64,000 nt of DNA from JAEZDP01 sp964430855 (GCA_964430855.1 CAYSHC010000008.1:11082-75081), one strand, 5' to 3'; shown: positions 8,939 through 18,173, counted from the stretch's first letter. The notes: a model not told the origin generated them from the sequence alone. Program-made: numbers and translations.

Positions 8939-10870
8939 TCAGCCTGCGTGCGGCTCGGGACGGCCGATGAGGCCGCCGACGACCGTGAGCAGACTCTGGC
9001 CGTCGAAGGGCTTCTGGAGGACGGCGTCGGCGCCGAACGCCCGGGCCACCTGCAGGAACTTCCCGTCGAAGGCGCCCGACATCGCCACGATGCGGACGTG
9101 CGGCCGCAGCCGCCGCAGCTCGCGGATGGTCTCGAGTCCTTCCTGCTCGGGCATCACAAGGTCGGTGAGCAGCAGGTCCACGCGATGCGCCTCGCACCGC
9201 TCGAGGGCCTCGCGGCCGTTGGTCGCCTCGAGGACCTCGTATCCCGCGCGGGTGAGCAGGCGCGAGAGCAGCTGCCGCAGCGGCGCCTCGTCGTCGGCGA
9301 CGACGATCGACGACCGCAGCGGGGGACGTGCGAGCGCCTCGCGCACTTCCTGGAGCAGCGTGGCCGGCGTGAACGGCTTGGGCATGAACCGGATCCCCGG
9401 CTCGAGGACACCGCGCATGAGGACCGCGTTCTCGGCGTGGCCGCTCATGTAGAGCACCCGCATGGGGCCGAGCTGCTGGCGCAGGCTGTCGGCCACCGCC
9501 CGGCCGCCCATCCCCGGCATGACCACGTCGGTGAGCAGCAGGTCGATGCGTCCGGCGTGGCGGGTGGCCAGGTCCATCGCTGTCGCACCGTCGCCGGCGA
9601 CGAGCACGTCGTAGCCGGCTGCCGTGAGGACCGCCTCCACCAGCCTCCGGACGCCGGCATCGTCTTCGACCAGCAGTACCGTGCCGGTGCCGCGGAGGTC
9701 GTCGGTGACGGCGTCCGTGTCGGCCGACAGGGGGGCGGCCGTGCGTGGCGCAACGGGCAGGTAGACGCGGAAGGTGCAGCCCACGCCGGGTTCGCTGAAG
9801 GCCGCGAGGTGTCCGCCGCTCTGCTTGACGATGCCGAACGCCGTGGAGAGGGCGAGGCCGTGGCTCCTCCCCCGGGCTCTCGGCGTGAAGAACGGCTCGA
9901 ACGCGCGGGCCAGCGCTGCCTCGTCCATGCTGCCGCCCTGATCGGCGACGCTGATCACCAGGCACGGTACCGCCGGCAGGTCGGCGTCAGGCACGGGCGC
10001 GTCGGTCGCGGCGGCGTCGATGGCGATCGTGCCGCCGTCGGGCATCGCGTCGGCGGCATTGACCACGAGGTTGAGCAGAACGAGCTCGAGTTGCGTCGGG
10101 TCGATGATCACCCGTGGCAGGTCGTCCGGCACGTCCACGCGCAGCGAGATGTGCTCGGGCAGCACCTGCGCGAGGCGCGGCTCCATCTCCGCCAGGATGG
10201 CGGTGGGGAAGACCTCGCGCGGATGCAGCACCTGCCGGCGGCTGAAGGCGAGCAACTGCTGCGTCAGGGCGACGGCGCGGCGGCCCGCCATCCGCACCTC
10301 CTCGAGGTCGCGGCGGTTCGGGTCGCCCTCCGGGAGGCGCGTCGCGATGACGTCGGCGTAGCCGTTGATCACCGTGAGCAGGTTGTTGAAGTCGTGCGCG
10401 ACCCCGCCGGCGAGCGTCCCGAGCGCCTCCATCTTCTGGGCCTGACGGAGCCGCTCTTCGAGCTGACGCTCGACGGTGACGTCGGTGACCAGCACGAGGT
10501 GGGCCGGCCGGCCGCGGTACGTCGTGCCGTGTGATTGCACGCGGACGTGCATCAGCGTGCCGTCCTTGCGACGGTGCCGCCACTCGCGCGCGGCCCCGAG
10601 CTGCGGGGGGACCGTGGCGGTCCTGGCGACGGCCTCGCGCACCTCGGCGACGTCCTCCCGCGGGCGGATGTCGTAGATCGTCATCCCGAGGAACTCCTCG
10701 CGCGAGTAGCCGTACTTCGCGAGGGCGGCGGCGTTGACGTCGAGGAACCGGCCGGTCCCCGACTCGTAGACCCACATGACCTGCGGGTTCTGCTGGAACA
10801 GCAGGCGGTAGCTGGCGTCCTCGTCCTCGAGGGCACGCGCGGGATCTTCAGGAGCCGATCCGTCAGACAT
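8939..10870 (-). CDS. Hybrid sensor histidine kinase with PAS and two receiver domains
   Basis: Cytosolic two-component kinase of 643 aa with no membrane segment. In order: PAS/PAC sensor (about 15-135), HisKA with phospho-acceptor H159 in GGVAHDFNNLL, HATPase (about 255-375), receiver 1 (about 395-515) and receiver 2 (about 521-640). Both receivers keep the acidic pocket, the phospho-acceptor Asp (LLTDVVMP, LLTDLVMP) and the KPF lysine. The ATP-binding boxes are unusual. Where kinases normally have DxGxG and GxGxGLG, this protein reads DQGGS and GRSHGLAL, so ATP binding or turnover may be weak. It is last in the minus-strand cluster, 39 bases after the thioredoxin lipoprotein. No separate output regulator is adjacent, so phosphate probably ends on its own receivers or a distant partner. 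Confidence 0.9.
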   Translation of the reverse strand: MSDGSAPEDPARALEDEDASYRLLFQQNPQVMWVYESGTGRFLDVNAAALAKYGYSREEFLGMTIYDIRPREDVAEVREAVARTATVPPQLGAAREWRHRRKDGTLMHVRVQSHGTTYRGRPAHLVLVTDVTVERQLEERLRQAQKMEALGTLAGGVAHDFNNLLTVINGYADVIATRLPEGDPNRRDLEEVRMAGRRAVALTQQLLAFSRRQVLHPREVFPTAILAEMEPRLAQVLPEHISLRVDVPDDLPRVIIDPTQLELVLLNLVVNAADAMPDGGTIAIDAAATDAPVPDADLPAVPCLVISVADQGGSMDEAALARAFEPFFTPRARGRSHGLALSTAFGIVKQSGGHLAAFSEPGVGCTFRVYLPVAPRTAAPLSADTDAVTDDLRGTGTVLLVEDDAGVRRLVEAVLTAAGYDVLVAGDGATAMDLATRHAGRIDLLLTDVVMPGMGGRAVADSLRQQLGPMRVLYMSGHAENAVLMRGVLEPGIRFMPKPFTPATLLQEVREALARPPLRSSIVVADDEAPLRQLLSRLLTRAGYEVLEATNGREALERCEAHRVDLLLTDLVMPEQEGLETIRELRRLRPHVRIVAMSGAFDGKFLQVARAFGADAVLQKPFDGQSLLTVVGGLIGRPEPHAG

Positions 10871-10909
10871 TGGTTACGTGAATGAGGGGCGCGTCATGCG
10901 CCCGTCCGG

Positions 10910-11947
10910 TCAGGGCTCGCGGCCGAGCTCTTCCTCGATGATACGGGCGAAGGCCTCGAAGGGCTGGGCGCCCGTGAGCTCCCGGCCGTTGATGAAGAAC
11001 CCGGGGGTGCCGGTCAGGCCGAGGGCCTCGCCCTGGGCGGCGTCGCGGTCGACGGCCGCGGCAGCCTCGCGGCTCGAGAGGCACGCGCGGAACGCCGCCA
11101 TGTCCAGGCCCACCTTGGCGGCGACGGCACCCATCGCCTCGTCGCTCGCGTCGCTGCTGCCGCTCGCGTAGACCTCGTCGTGGAACTCCCAGAAGCGGCC
11201 CTGCTGCATGGCGCACCACGAGGCGCGCGATGCCTGGCGCGCCTCGGGGTGGAGCGCGTCGAGCGGCAGGTGCTTGTAGACGAGGCGCACCCGCCCCTCG
11301 TAGCGGTCGAGCAGCTGGAGCAGCGTCGGCTGCACCCGCCGGCAGTAGGGGCAGTGGAAGTCGGAGAACTCGACGATCGTGACGGGCGCGTCCACGGCGC
11401 CCCGGACGGGCGCCCCCTCGACGTCGATCTCGGCGCGGAACTCCTCGGGCGGCGTCAGCGAGATCGAGACGTCGGCGGAGGCCCGCAGGCTCTCGACGAA
11501 CGCCTCGCGGCGTTCCTCGAGCTTGCGCGCGGCGAGGAACTCGCGGATCTGCGGGCGGAGCGTCTCGGCGTCGCCACGGATCCGCGCGCGGTTGGCCGCG
11601 ATGAACTGCGAGAGCTCCTCCTCGGTCACCGGCTCGACCCTGGCCTCGATCTCCTCGGCCTCGAGCGCTTCGGGGGTGACGCCGCGACGTTCCGCCTCGG
11701 CGGCGATCAGGCGCGCGGCGATCAGCGCGTCGAGGTGACGGCGCTTGACGTCGTAGGCCTCGGCCTCGAGCTTGGCGAGCGTGCCGCCGACGCCCCGGCG
11801 CAGCTCGCGCTCGGTGATGGGCGTGCCGTTGACCGTGGCGACGACCGTGTCGGCGCCCGCCGATTCCTGGGCGGCGATGGGCGCCGAGTTGGCGCAGCCG
11901 GCCAGCACCAGCCCGGCTGCGATGAGCATCCAAGTGCGCACAGACAT
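10910..11947 (-). CDS. Lipoprotein fusing a SurA_N-like domain to a DsbA-type thioredoxin
   Basis: Predicted envelope lipoprotein of 345 aa. A signal peptide ends in lipobox LAGC (C18). Residues about 33-165 begin VVATVNGTPITERELRR and continue as charged helices, resembling the N-terminal chaperone domain of SurA/PpiC proteins. Residues about 175-345 are a DsbA/Thioredoxin_4 domain with active site C199-P-Y-C202, the cis-proline region TGTPGFFINGREL and the usual helical insert. The protein may combine client binding with disulfide exchange in the periplasm. I chose the ATG at 11947 because GGAG lies just upstream and it places the signal peptide at the N-terminus; a longer GTG-type start at 11998 exists. 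It lies between TraB and the hybrid kinase on the same strand. Confidence 0.85.
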   Translation of the reverse strand: MSVRTWMLIAAGLVLAGCANSAPIAAQESAGADTVVATVNGTPITERELRRGVGGTLAKLEAEAYDVKRRHLDALIAARLIAAEAERRGVTPEALEAEEIEARVEPVTEEELSQFIAANRARIRGDAETLRPQIREFLAARKLEERREAFVESLRASADVSISLTPPEEFRAEIDVEGAPVRGAVDAPVTIVEFSDFHCPYCRRVQPTLLQLLDRYEGRVRLVYKHLPLDALHPEARQASRASWCAMQQGRFWEFHDEVYASGSSDASDEAMGAVAAKVGLDMAAFRACLSSREAAAAVDRDAAQGEALGLTGTPGFFINGRELTGAQPFEAFARIIEEELGREP

Positions 11948-11994
11948 TGCTCCACGCCGCGAGGGCGCGCGTACCACGCGACGGCACCACGCCG

Positions 11995-12987
11995 TCACGG
12001 AACCAGTGACGCGACGCGTTCGACCCGATAACCGTGAGCCTTGAGGAGCTCCGGCAGGCTGCCGGGCCCTACGAGGTGCAGGGTTCCCACGGCAACGAAG
12101 AACTCGTCGCCGGGGTGGACGGCGCGCAGCCGCTCGAACCTCTCGATCATGCGATCGTTGCGCTCGCGCAGCAAGACCTCCTCGACCTTTCGCGCCAGCG
12201 CGCCGTCGGCCGGCGCCATCTCCCTGGGGATGGCGGCAAGGCGCTCGGCGTCGCCCGCAAGGTAGAGGTTCACCAGGTCGCGAGCCGGCGACTGCCCGCG
12301 CTCGCGGCTGGCCTCGGCCAGCGCCAGTGCGGCGTCGAAGAGGGCGATCTGCTCCTCCCTGCTGAACGCGTCGAAGACCGCGGCCTGCTCGGCCACCGTC
12401 TCGAGGGCACTGACGCGCTTGCCCGCGCGCCGTGCGTCCTCGAACAGCCGCGCGTCGAGCGACGGGCGGCCGCCGAGTGCCTCCGGCAGGTACTCGAGCA
12501 TCGACACCTGGGCCATCGCCGCCCAGGGCCGCAGCCGATCCAGGGCAGGCACCACCATCGCCGACAGCGACGGCGCCTCGTCGGCCAGCACCGCCTGGAC
12601 GAGGCCCACCAGGCGCGCGAAGCGCGCCTCGCCGAGGATGGCCGTCAGCCGCGTGTCGGCGGGCAGCAGCACCTGCTGCGCGACGCCGAGCTGCGACTCG
12701 AGGTCGAGCGGGATCTCGGTGACGACATGCGTGGCGGCGTCGAAGGCGCGCCTGACGTCAGGCGCGAGCGCGTGCACACGGCTGTCGGGCACATGGATGG
12801 TACCGAACAGCCAGACGACGGGCGCGCCGGGCCGCTCGGCGCGCCACAGGAAGGGGCGGCCCTCCTCGCGCGTCCTCGCGCAGAGCCAGGCATTGACCCC
12901 GACGACGAGGGCGACGCCCACGACGACGGTCCGGGCGAGCGCTCGCGTGCGCGTGGGGGCAGGACGGGCGATTCGGGGAAGGCGCAT
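11995..12987 (-). CDS. TraB/GumN family protein
   Basis: 330-aa protein of the TraB/GumN (TIKI-like) family, probably anchored or exported by a hydrophobic segment at about residues 20-36. The two family signatures are present: GTIH (62-65) near the N-terminus and the GTLHLVGPGSLPELL stretch near the C-terminus, each carrying a conserved His. Relatives include metal-dependent proteases acting on exported proteins, but bacterial members are mostly uncharacterised. The ATG at 12987 lies seven bases after the stop of the flavoprotein gene, which argues for this start rather than an upstream one at 13116 that would overlap it. Downstream is the thioredoxin lipoprotein, so a role in envelope protein quality control is a reasonable inference. 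Confidence 0.85.
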   Translation of the reverse strand: MRLPRIARPAPTRTRALARTVVVGVALVVGVNAWLCARTREEGRPFLWRAERPGAPVVWLFGTIHVPDSRVHALAPDVRRAFDAATHVVTEIPLDLESQLGVAQQVLLPADTRLTAILGEARFARLVGLVQAVLADEAPSLSAMVVPALDRLRPWAAMAQVSMLEYLPEALGGRPSLDARLFEDARRAGKRVSALETVAEQAAVFDAFSREEQIALFDAALALAEASRERGQSPARDLVNLYLAGDAERLAAIPREMAPADGALARKVEEVLLRERNDRMIERFERLRAVHPGDEFFVAVGTLHLVGPGSLPELLKAHGYRVERVASLVP

Positions 12988-12994
12988 GCTCGGC

Positions 12995-14269
12995 TCATCC
13001 TGCCATGCTTTCGGGTGTCGCCCCCCCACAGCCGGCCGCCGCGCCCCGGCCCGCGACCGTTCCGCTGGCCCACGCCCACTGGAAGTTGAACCCGCCGAGA
13101 CGGCCGTCGACGTCACACAGCTCGCCGCAGATGTGCAGGCCTGGGCAGGCGCGGGCCTCGAGCGTGTCGAGCCGCAGCGCCGACAGCGGCACGCCGCCGG
13201 CCGTCACCTCCGCGACGGCAAAGCCCCGGGTGCCGTTCACCGGCAGCACGCCGTCGTGCACTTCGCGAACCAGCCGCCGGCGGCAGTCGCGCGTGAGCGT
13301 GGCGCCGGTCGCGGTCGGCACCACGCCGGCCGCAGCGACCAGCGCCTCGGCCAGGCGTTCGGGCAGCGGCGGCGACAGCGCATGCCGGCAGGTGCGCGCG
13401 CCGAGCGACAGGAGGCACCTGTCGGTCTCGGCGGCCGGGCGGCCGGGGCACCAGTCGACGCCGAGCGCGGCATCGGGGTCGTCTTCGCGGGCGTCCAGCC
13501 AATGGCGGCTGATGTCGAGGACTGCCGGGCCCGAGACGCCCTGATGCGTGCAGAGCAGCGAGCCGGTGCTCTGCGCGAGATGCCGGCCCGTGCCCGATCG
13601 CACCGTCAGGCGCACGGGCGTCGTCACGCCGCTCAGGGCGCGCACCCAGTGCCCGTCGGGGAGCGTCAGGGGCACGAGGGCCGGGAGCCGGCGTGGCGTC
13701 AGCGGGACGCCGAGGCTGGCGGCGATCTCGTAGCCGCGCCCGTCCGAGCCGGTCTTCGGCACGCTCAGGCCGCCGGTGGCGAGGATCACGCGCGCCGCCC
13801 GCACCGGCCCCCGCGTCGTCGACAGGGCGAAGTGCCCGGGCTGCCGCGCGACTGCCTCGACGCGGCACGGGTGCACGAGCTGGACGCCCGCGCGCCGGGC
13901 GGCGTCGAGCAACGCGTCGACGACGGTGGCGGCGCGGTTGGTGACGGGGAACAGCTTGCCCGTGGGTTCCTCGTGGAGCAGCACGCCTTCGTCGGCGAAG
14001 AACCGCCGCGTGTCGTCCACCGTGAAGCGACGGAGGATGCGGGCGATGGCGGGCCGCGTCGAGCCATTGAAGTCGTCGGCCGAGACGGCGCGGTGGGTGA
14101 CGTTGCAGCGTCCGCCGCCGGAGATCAGGATCTTCGCCCCCGGGCGTGCGGCGCCGTCGAGTGCCACCACGCGGAGGCCGGGCCGCGCGCGCGCCGCCTG
14201 GATGGCCGCCATCAGCCCCGCGGCGCCCGCGCCGACCACCACGACATCCGCTTCCGGATCCTTTTGCAT
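12995..14269 (-). CDS. BaiN/HI0933-family FAD-dependent oxidoreductase
   Basis: 424-aa flavoprotein of the HI0933/BaiN (YhiN) family, often annotated NAD(P)/FAD-dependent oxidoreductase or aminoacetone oxidase family. The Rossmann FAD motif VVVGAGAAGLMAA is at residues 10-22. The family-diagnostic ISGGGRCNVTH follows at about 49-59, and the C-terminal FAD-contacting GGFNFQWAWASG is near the end. The physiological substrate is unknown for most members. The ATG at 14269 follows a TTTGTAAAGG stretch. It is first in the minus-strand cluster, and its promoter probably lies in the 108-base region shared with the divergent lipoprotein-like gene at 14378. Confidence 0.9.
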   Translation of the reverse strand: MQKDPEADVVVVGAGAAGLMAAIQAARARPGLRVVALDGAARPGAKILISGGGRCNVTHRAVSADDFNGSTRPAIARILRRFTVDDTRRFFADEGVLLHEEPTGKLFPVTNRAATVVDALLDAARRAGVQLVHPCRVEAVARQPGHFALSTTRGPVRAARVILATGGLSVPKTGSDGRGYEIAASLGVPLTPRRLPALVPLTLPDGHWVRALSGVTTPVRLTVRSGTGRHLAQSTGSLLCTHQGVSGPAVLDISRHWLDAREDDPDAALGVDWCPGRPAAETDRCLLSLGARTCRHALSPPLPERLAEALVAAAGVVPTATGATLTRDCRRRLVREVHDGVLPVNGTRGFAVAEVTAGGVPLSALRLDTLEARACPGLHICGELCDVDGRLGGFNFQWAWASGTVAGRGAAAGCGGATPESMAG

Positions 14270-14377
14270 CCTTTACAAAGATTTAGCTGGAGCTTAACCA
14301 CTTCCGCCCCTCACTTCGCGTCCAATGGAAGCAGCACGATGAACCGGTGTCGGTCGTCATCGGCAAGGGACGTGAAC

Positions 14378-15349
14378 ATGAGACTGCAGTCGTTGGCAAT
14401 CGGTGTGGGGCTGGCACTCGTCGCGGGTGCCGCGGGAACGCCGCTCGTGGCGCAGGAGGATGCCCAGGCGAAAGCGCAGGCCGTGCTGGCCGGGGCCCTC
14501 GAGGCGATGGGTGGCGACAAGCTGACCGGGCTCAGGAGCCTGAGCGCCGAGGGCGAGTCGCGGCGCACGTTCGGCGACCGCGAGATCACCGCCGGCGTGG
14601 AACTGTACGCCGTCCTGCCCGACAAGTTCCAGCTGGTCACCGAGATGCAGCGCCCCGACGGCATGCCCGGCATGCGGATGGCGATGACCATCAACGGCGG
14701 CGACGCCTTCCGTGACGTCTCGGGCGGCGGCGGGTTCATGCGCTTCGGTCCTGGCGGTCCTGGCGGGCCTGGCGGGCCTGGCGGATTCGGCGGTCCGGGT
14801 GGGCCTGGCGGCCCCGGCGGTCCTGGCGGCCGCGGCCCGCGGATGGACCCGGCCGAGCAAGTGCGCACGGAGCTGCAGCGGCTGCTGCTTGGCGTGCTCC
14901 CGGGGCACCCCGCGCTCTCCGGCCTCACGTATGCGTGGGTGGCGCGCGCCGAGGCACCCAACGGCGCCGCCGACGTCATCGACGTCACCGGTCCCGACAA
15001 CTTCAAGGCGCGCCTGTTCATCGACGAGGCCACGCGCCTGCCGCTGATGCTCACCTTCTCGCAGCGGCAGATGCCGCAGCGCCTCCAGCCGCCGGCGGAG
15101 CTGAAGACGCAGGAAGAGCGCCGCAAGTGGTTCGAGGCGGAGCGCGAGCGCATGGCCGCGGCTGGACCCCCGCCCCTCGTCGAGGCGCAGCTGTACTTTG
15201 CCGACTACCAGGCCGTGAACGGCGTGATGCTGCCGCATCGCATCACCCGGCAGGTCGACGGCCAGGTGCAGGAGCAGATCACCATCGAGAAGTACAAGGT
15301 CAACCCGTCGCTCAAGGCGACGCAGTTCCAGAAGAAGTCGAGCGAATAA
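14378..15349 (+). CDS. Exported protein with Gly/Pro repeat, LolA-like fold suspected
   Basis: 323-aa exported protein with a signal peptide (about 1-26, ending LVAQ). It has segments typical of outer-membrane lipoprotein-sorting-like proteins: an AMGG helix, a SLSAEGESRRTFG strand, and the ending HRITRQVDGQVQEQ then ITIEKYKVNPSL. A run of Gly-Gly-Pro repeats at about 124-153 interrupts the domain. I chose the ATG at 14378 because AGGGA lies eight bases upstream and it places the signal peptide first; a reading frame open further upstream is antisense overlap. The stop is two bases before the ATG of the Oar-like receptor, so the two are certainly co-transcribed. Periplasmic or outer-membrane location is inferred; the exact role is unknown. 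Confidence 0.7.
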   Translation: MRLQSLAIGVGLALVAGAAGTPLVAQEDAQAKAQAVLAGALEAMGGDKLTGLRSLSAEGESRRTFGDREITAGVELYAVLPDKFQLVTEMQRPDGMPGMRMAMTINGGDAFRDVSGGGGFMRFGPGGPGGPGGPGGFGGPGGPGGPGGPGGRGPRMDPAEQVRTELQRLLLGVLPGHPALSGLTYAWVARAEAPNGAADVIDVTGPDNFKARLFIDEATRLPLMLTFSQRQMPQRLQPPAELKTQEERRKWFEAERERMAAAGPPPLVEAQLYFADYQAVNGVMLPHRITRQVDGQVQEQITIEKYKVNPSLKATQFQKKSSE

Positions 15350-15351
15350 CC

Positions 15352-17991
15352 ATGAACGTTCCCGATATCCGCCGCGTCCTCCTCGCCGGCGTGCTGGCCC
15401 TGCTGGCCGCCGCCTGGCCCGCCGCGGCACAGCAGCGTCCCGGCTCTCTCGAGGTGTCGGTGTACGACACGACGGGCGCGGCCATCGTGGCCACCAACGT
15501 CGTGCTCACGCTGCCCGACGGCACGACCATCGAGCTGCTCGCCGACGAGCGCGGGACGGTGACGTTCACCGACCTCGTGCCCGGCCGCTACACGATCACG
15601 GCCGAGTTCCCCGGCTTCGAGCCGGCGACTGTCGAGGTGCAGGTGCGTGCCGGCCGCCAGACCCGCCAGGCGATCACGCTCGAGATTGCCGGGTTCATCG
15701 AGCAGATCGACGTCGCGCAGGATACGGGCGACCGCCAGTTGCTCGAGAACTTCTCCCAGGAGATGACGGCCGAGGACATCGCCTCGCTGCCCGACGATCC
15801 CGAGGAACTCGCGCAGGTGCTCGAGGAGATGGCCGGGCCCGGCGCCGTCATCCGCGTGAACGGCTTCGAGGGCGGGCAGCTGCCGCCGAAGTCGCAGATC
15901 CGGCAGATCCGCTTCCGCTTCGACCCCTTCGCGGCCGAGTACCACGAGTCGGGCCGCGCGCGGGTCGAGATCATCACCAAGCCCGGCGACGGCCCCATCC
16001 GGAACGACCTGAGCCTCGCCTTCCGCAACAACGAGTGGGACTCGCGCAACGCGCTGGCGCCCGCCCGCGGCGAGGGCCAGACCAAGCGCTGGGGCTGGTC
16101 GATCGAGGGCCCGATCGTGAAGGGCAAGACCGGCTTCTCGCTGAGCCTGCGCGGCATCGACCAGTTCGACGTGCAGACCATCCGCGCGAACGCGCCGACC
16201 GGCCTCGTGAGCGACCTGGTCACGCAGCCGACGACGCGTCTGAACATCGACTTCAACGTCGAGCACGTGCTCAGCGAGACGCAGACACTCCGCATGTCGT
16301 ACGACCGCAACACCGCGTCCCGCTCGAACCTTGGCGTGGGCGAGACCGACCTGCCCGAGCGGGCCTACAGCAGCGAGCGCGTCGGCCATCGCGTCCGCCT
16401 CTCGAACTTCGGCACCTACTCGAAGAAGTACCTCAACGAGACGCGCTTCCAGGCGTCGTGGGACGAGACGGACCAGTACTCGCTGAGCAACGCGCAGACG
16501 ATCCGCATCCAGGACTCGGCGACACTGGGCGGCGCGCAGGTGCAGGGCGGCTCCCGGTCGTGGGAGATCGAGGTCGCCAACAACCTCGACATCCCGCTGG
16601 GCAAGAAGCACAACATCCGCACCGGCTTCGAGATCGAGACGGGCAACTACCGCAGCGACTCGGTGCGCAACACGGCCGGCACGTTCTCGTTCCCGAGCCT
16701 CGAGGCCTACTACGCCGGGCTGCCGAACAACTACACGCAGCGCATCGTCAACGACCCGGTGGTCGAGTACCGCAACACCGAGATCGCGCTCTACGTGCAG
16801 GACGATATCCGGGCGCGCAAGAACCTGCTCCTCAGCTTCGGCGTGCGGCAGGAGAGCCAGTCGCTCATCGGCCACGGCATCAACCTGGCGCCGCGCGCGG
16901 GCTTCTCCTGGACGCCGTTCCAGGGCAACAGGACGACGGTGCGTGGCGGCGCGGGGCTGTTCTACGACTGGTACGAGACGAGCGTCTACGAGCAGACGCT
17001 GCTCGTCGACGGCGAGCGGCAGTCCGACCTGATCATCCGTAACCCCGGCTTCCCGAACCCCTACGAGGGCGGCGACGTGGTCGCCATCCCGGCGAGCGTC
17101 ATCAGGGCAGCCGACCTCGACATGCCGACGGTGCGCCGGTACTCCATCGGCGTGGAGCAGACGCTCACGAGCTGGCTGCGGCTGCGCGCGAACTACTTCA
17201 ACCAGTACGGGTGGAACCAGCTGCGCGCGCGCAACGCGAACGCCCCGATCGACGGCGTGCGCCCCTTCCCGGAGCTCGGCAACATCACCGAGATCCACTC
17301 GGACGGCAATGCCGAGAGCCACGGCCTCGACCTGAACGTGAACTTCAACTACCGGCCGCGCCGGATGTTCGGGATGGTGGGCTACATGATCGGCGAGCGG
17401 AAGAACCACGCCGACTCGCCGCTGACGCTCCCGGCCAACAACCTGGACATCGACGCCGAGTGGGGACCGGCCGCCGACGACATCCGGCACCGGATCTTCA
17501 GCTTCTTCACGACGGACCTCGCGTGGGGCCTGCGGGCCGGCGTGAACCTCCGCGCGATGTCAGGGCGGCCCTACACCATCACGACGGGCTTCGATGACAA
17601 CGGCGACGGCGTCGTGAACGACAGGCCCGCGGGCTACGGCCGCAACAGCGCGCGCCTGCCCTGGCAGACGAGCACCGACCTGCGTCTGAGCTGGAGCAAG
17701 GGCTTCGGCCCGGTGCGCTCGACGTCCGGCGGCGGCCCGCGCATGCAGCGCGGCATCGGCGGCGGTCCCGGCGGCGGACCGGGCGGCCCCGGCGGCGGCC
17801 CCGGCGGACCTGGCGGCATGGGCGGCGAGCAGCGTGCCGTGCGGCTCGAACTCTACGCCCAGGCGTTCAACGTCTTCAACACGGTGAACTACTCGCGCTA
17901 CGGCTCGGTGCTCTCGTCGGGCACGTTCGGCCAGCCCATCTCCGCGATGCCCGCCCGGCGCCTCGAGCTCGGCATGCGGATCGGGTTCTAG
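15352..17991 (+). CDS. Oar-like TonB-dependent receptor with carboxypeptidase-regulatory domain
   Basis: 879-aa outer-membrane protein. A signal peptide (1-27, ending AAAQ) precedes a carboxypeptidase-regulatory-like beta-sandwich (about 30-105; DTTGAAIVATNV, LVPGRYTITAEFPGF). A plug region follows (about 110-210, with IRVNGFEGG and the family-typical YHESGRARVEIITKPG). The rest is a TonB-receptor beta-barrel ending in an aromatic residue (LELGMRIGF), as expected for BamA-assembled proteins. A Gly/Pro-rich stretch near 790-827 sits in a late barrel loop and resembles the repeat in the preceding gene. No TonB box is evident. Such Oar-like receptors are greatly expanded in Acidobacteriota; the substrate is unknown. 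The two-base spacing from the previous gene implies a joint function. Confidence 0.88.
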   Translation: MNVPDIRRVLLAGVLALLAAAWPAAAQQRPGSLEVSVYDTTGAAIVATNVVLTLPDGTTIELLADERGTVTFTDLVPGRYTITAEFPGFEPATVEVQVRAGRQTRQAITLEIAGFIEQIDVAQDTGDRQLLENFSQEMTAEDIASLPDDPEELAQVLEEMAGPGAVIRVNGFEGGQLPPKSQIRQIRFRFDPFAAEYHESGRARVEIITKPGDGPIRNDLSLAFRNNEWDSRNALAPARGEGQTKRWGWSIEGPIVKGKTGFSLSLRGIDQFDVQTIRANAPTGLVSDLVTQPTTRLNIDFNVEHVLSETQTLRMSYDRNTASRSNLGVGETDLPERAYSSERVGHRVRLSNFGTYSKKYLNETRFQASWDETDQYSLSNAQTIRIQDSATLGGAQVQGGSRSWEIEVANNLDIPLGKKHNIRTGFEIETGNYRSDSVRNTAGTFSFPSLEAYYAGLPNNYTQRIVNDPVVEYRNTEIALYVQDDIRARKNLLLSFGVRQESQSLIGHGINLAPRAGFSWTPFQGNRTTVRGGAGLFYDWYETSVYEQTLLVDGERQSDLIIRNPGFPNPYEGGDVVAIPASVIRAADLDMPTVRRYSIGVEQTLTSWLRLRANYFNQYGWNQLRARNANAPIDGVRPFPELGNITEIHSDGNAESHGLDLNVNFNYRPRRMFGMVGYMIGERKNHADSPLTLPANNLDIDAEWGPAADDIRHRIFSFFTTDLAWGLRAGVNLRAMSGRPYTITTGFDDNGDGVVNDRPAGYGRNSARLPWQTSTDLRLSWSKGFGPVRSTSGGGPRMQRGIGGGPGGGPGGPGGGPGGPGGMGGEQRAVRLELYAQAFNVFNTVNYSRYGSVLSSGTFGQPISAMPARRLELGMRIGF

Positions 17992-18006
17992 CAGCCCTCA
18001 CGCGAC

Positions 18007-18112
18007 AGGCAGGGGCGGCGCTTCGAGCCGCCCTCCCTCCCCGTTCTCCGAGCGGCCCCGCGCGGGCCGTTCGGAGGATGTCGAAGGGCGGCTCGAAGGG
18101 CCGCCCCTGCCT
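18007..18112. repeat. Two-tier inverted repeat (possible terminator or mobile palindrome)
   Basis: Outer arms of 28 bases at 18007-18034 and 18085-18112 match at 27 of 28 positions. Inner arms of 13 bases at 18046-18058 and 18064-18076 match at 12 of 13. The element fills the space between the receptor stop (17991) and pdxH. It could fold into a very strong stem and stop transcription, although no T-run follows. The arms carry GGGCGGCTCGAAGGG, similar to the GGACGGCTC palindromes near 39.2 and 39.9 kb. Confidence 0.75.
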
Positions 18113-18173
18113 CTCTTCGTCCCCTCCTCTTCTCGCTCCTCCCTTCCTCCCTCACCCCCGGTCGCCGTTCCTG

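Noticed and set aside
12419..15349. Very long plus-strand open frame of 976 codons
   Set aside because: Its first two thirds are antisense to the TraB/GumN and BaiN-like genes and have a random, Arg/Ala-rich composition. Only the part from the ATG at 14378, with a ribosome site and signal peptide, is real.
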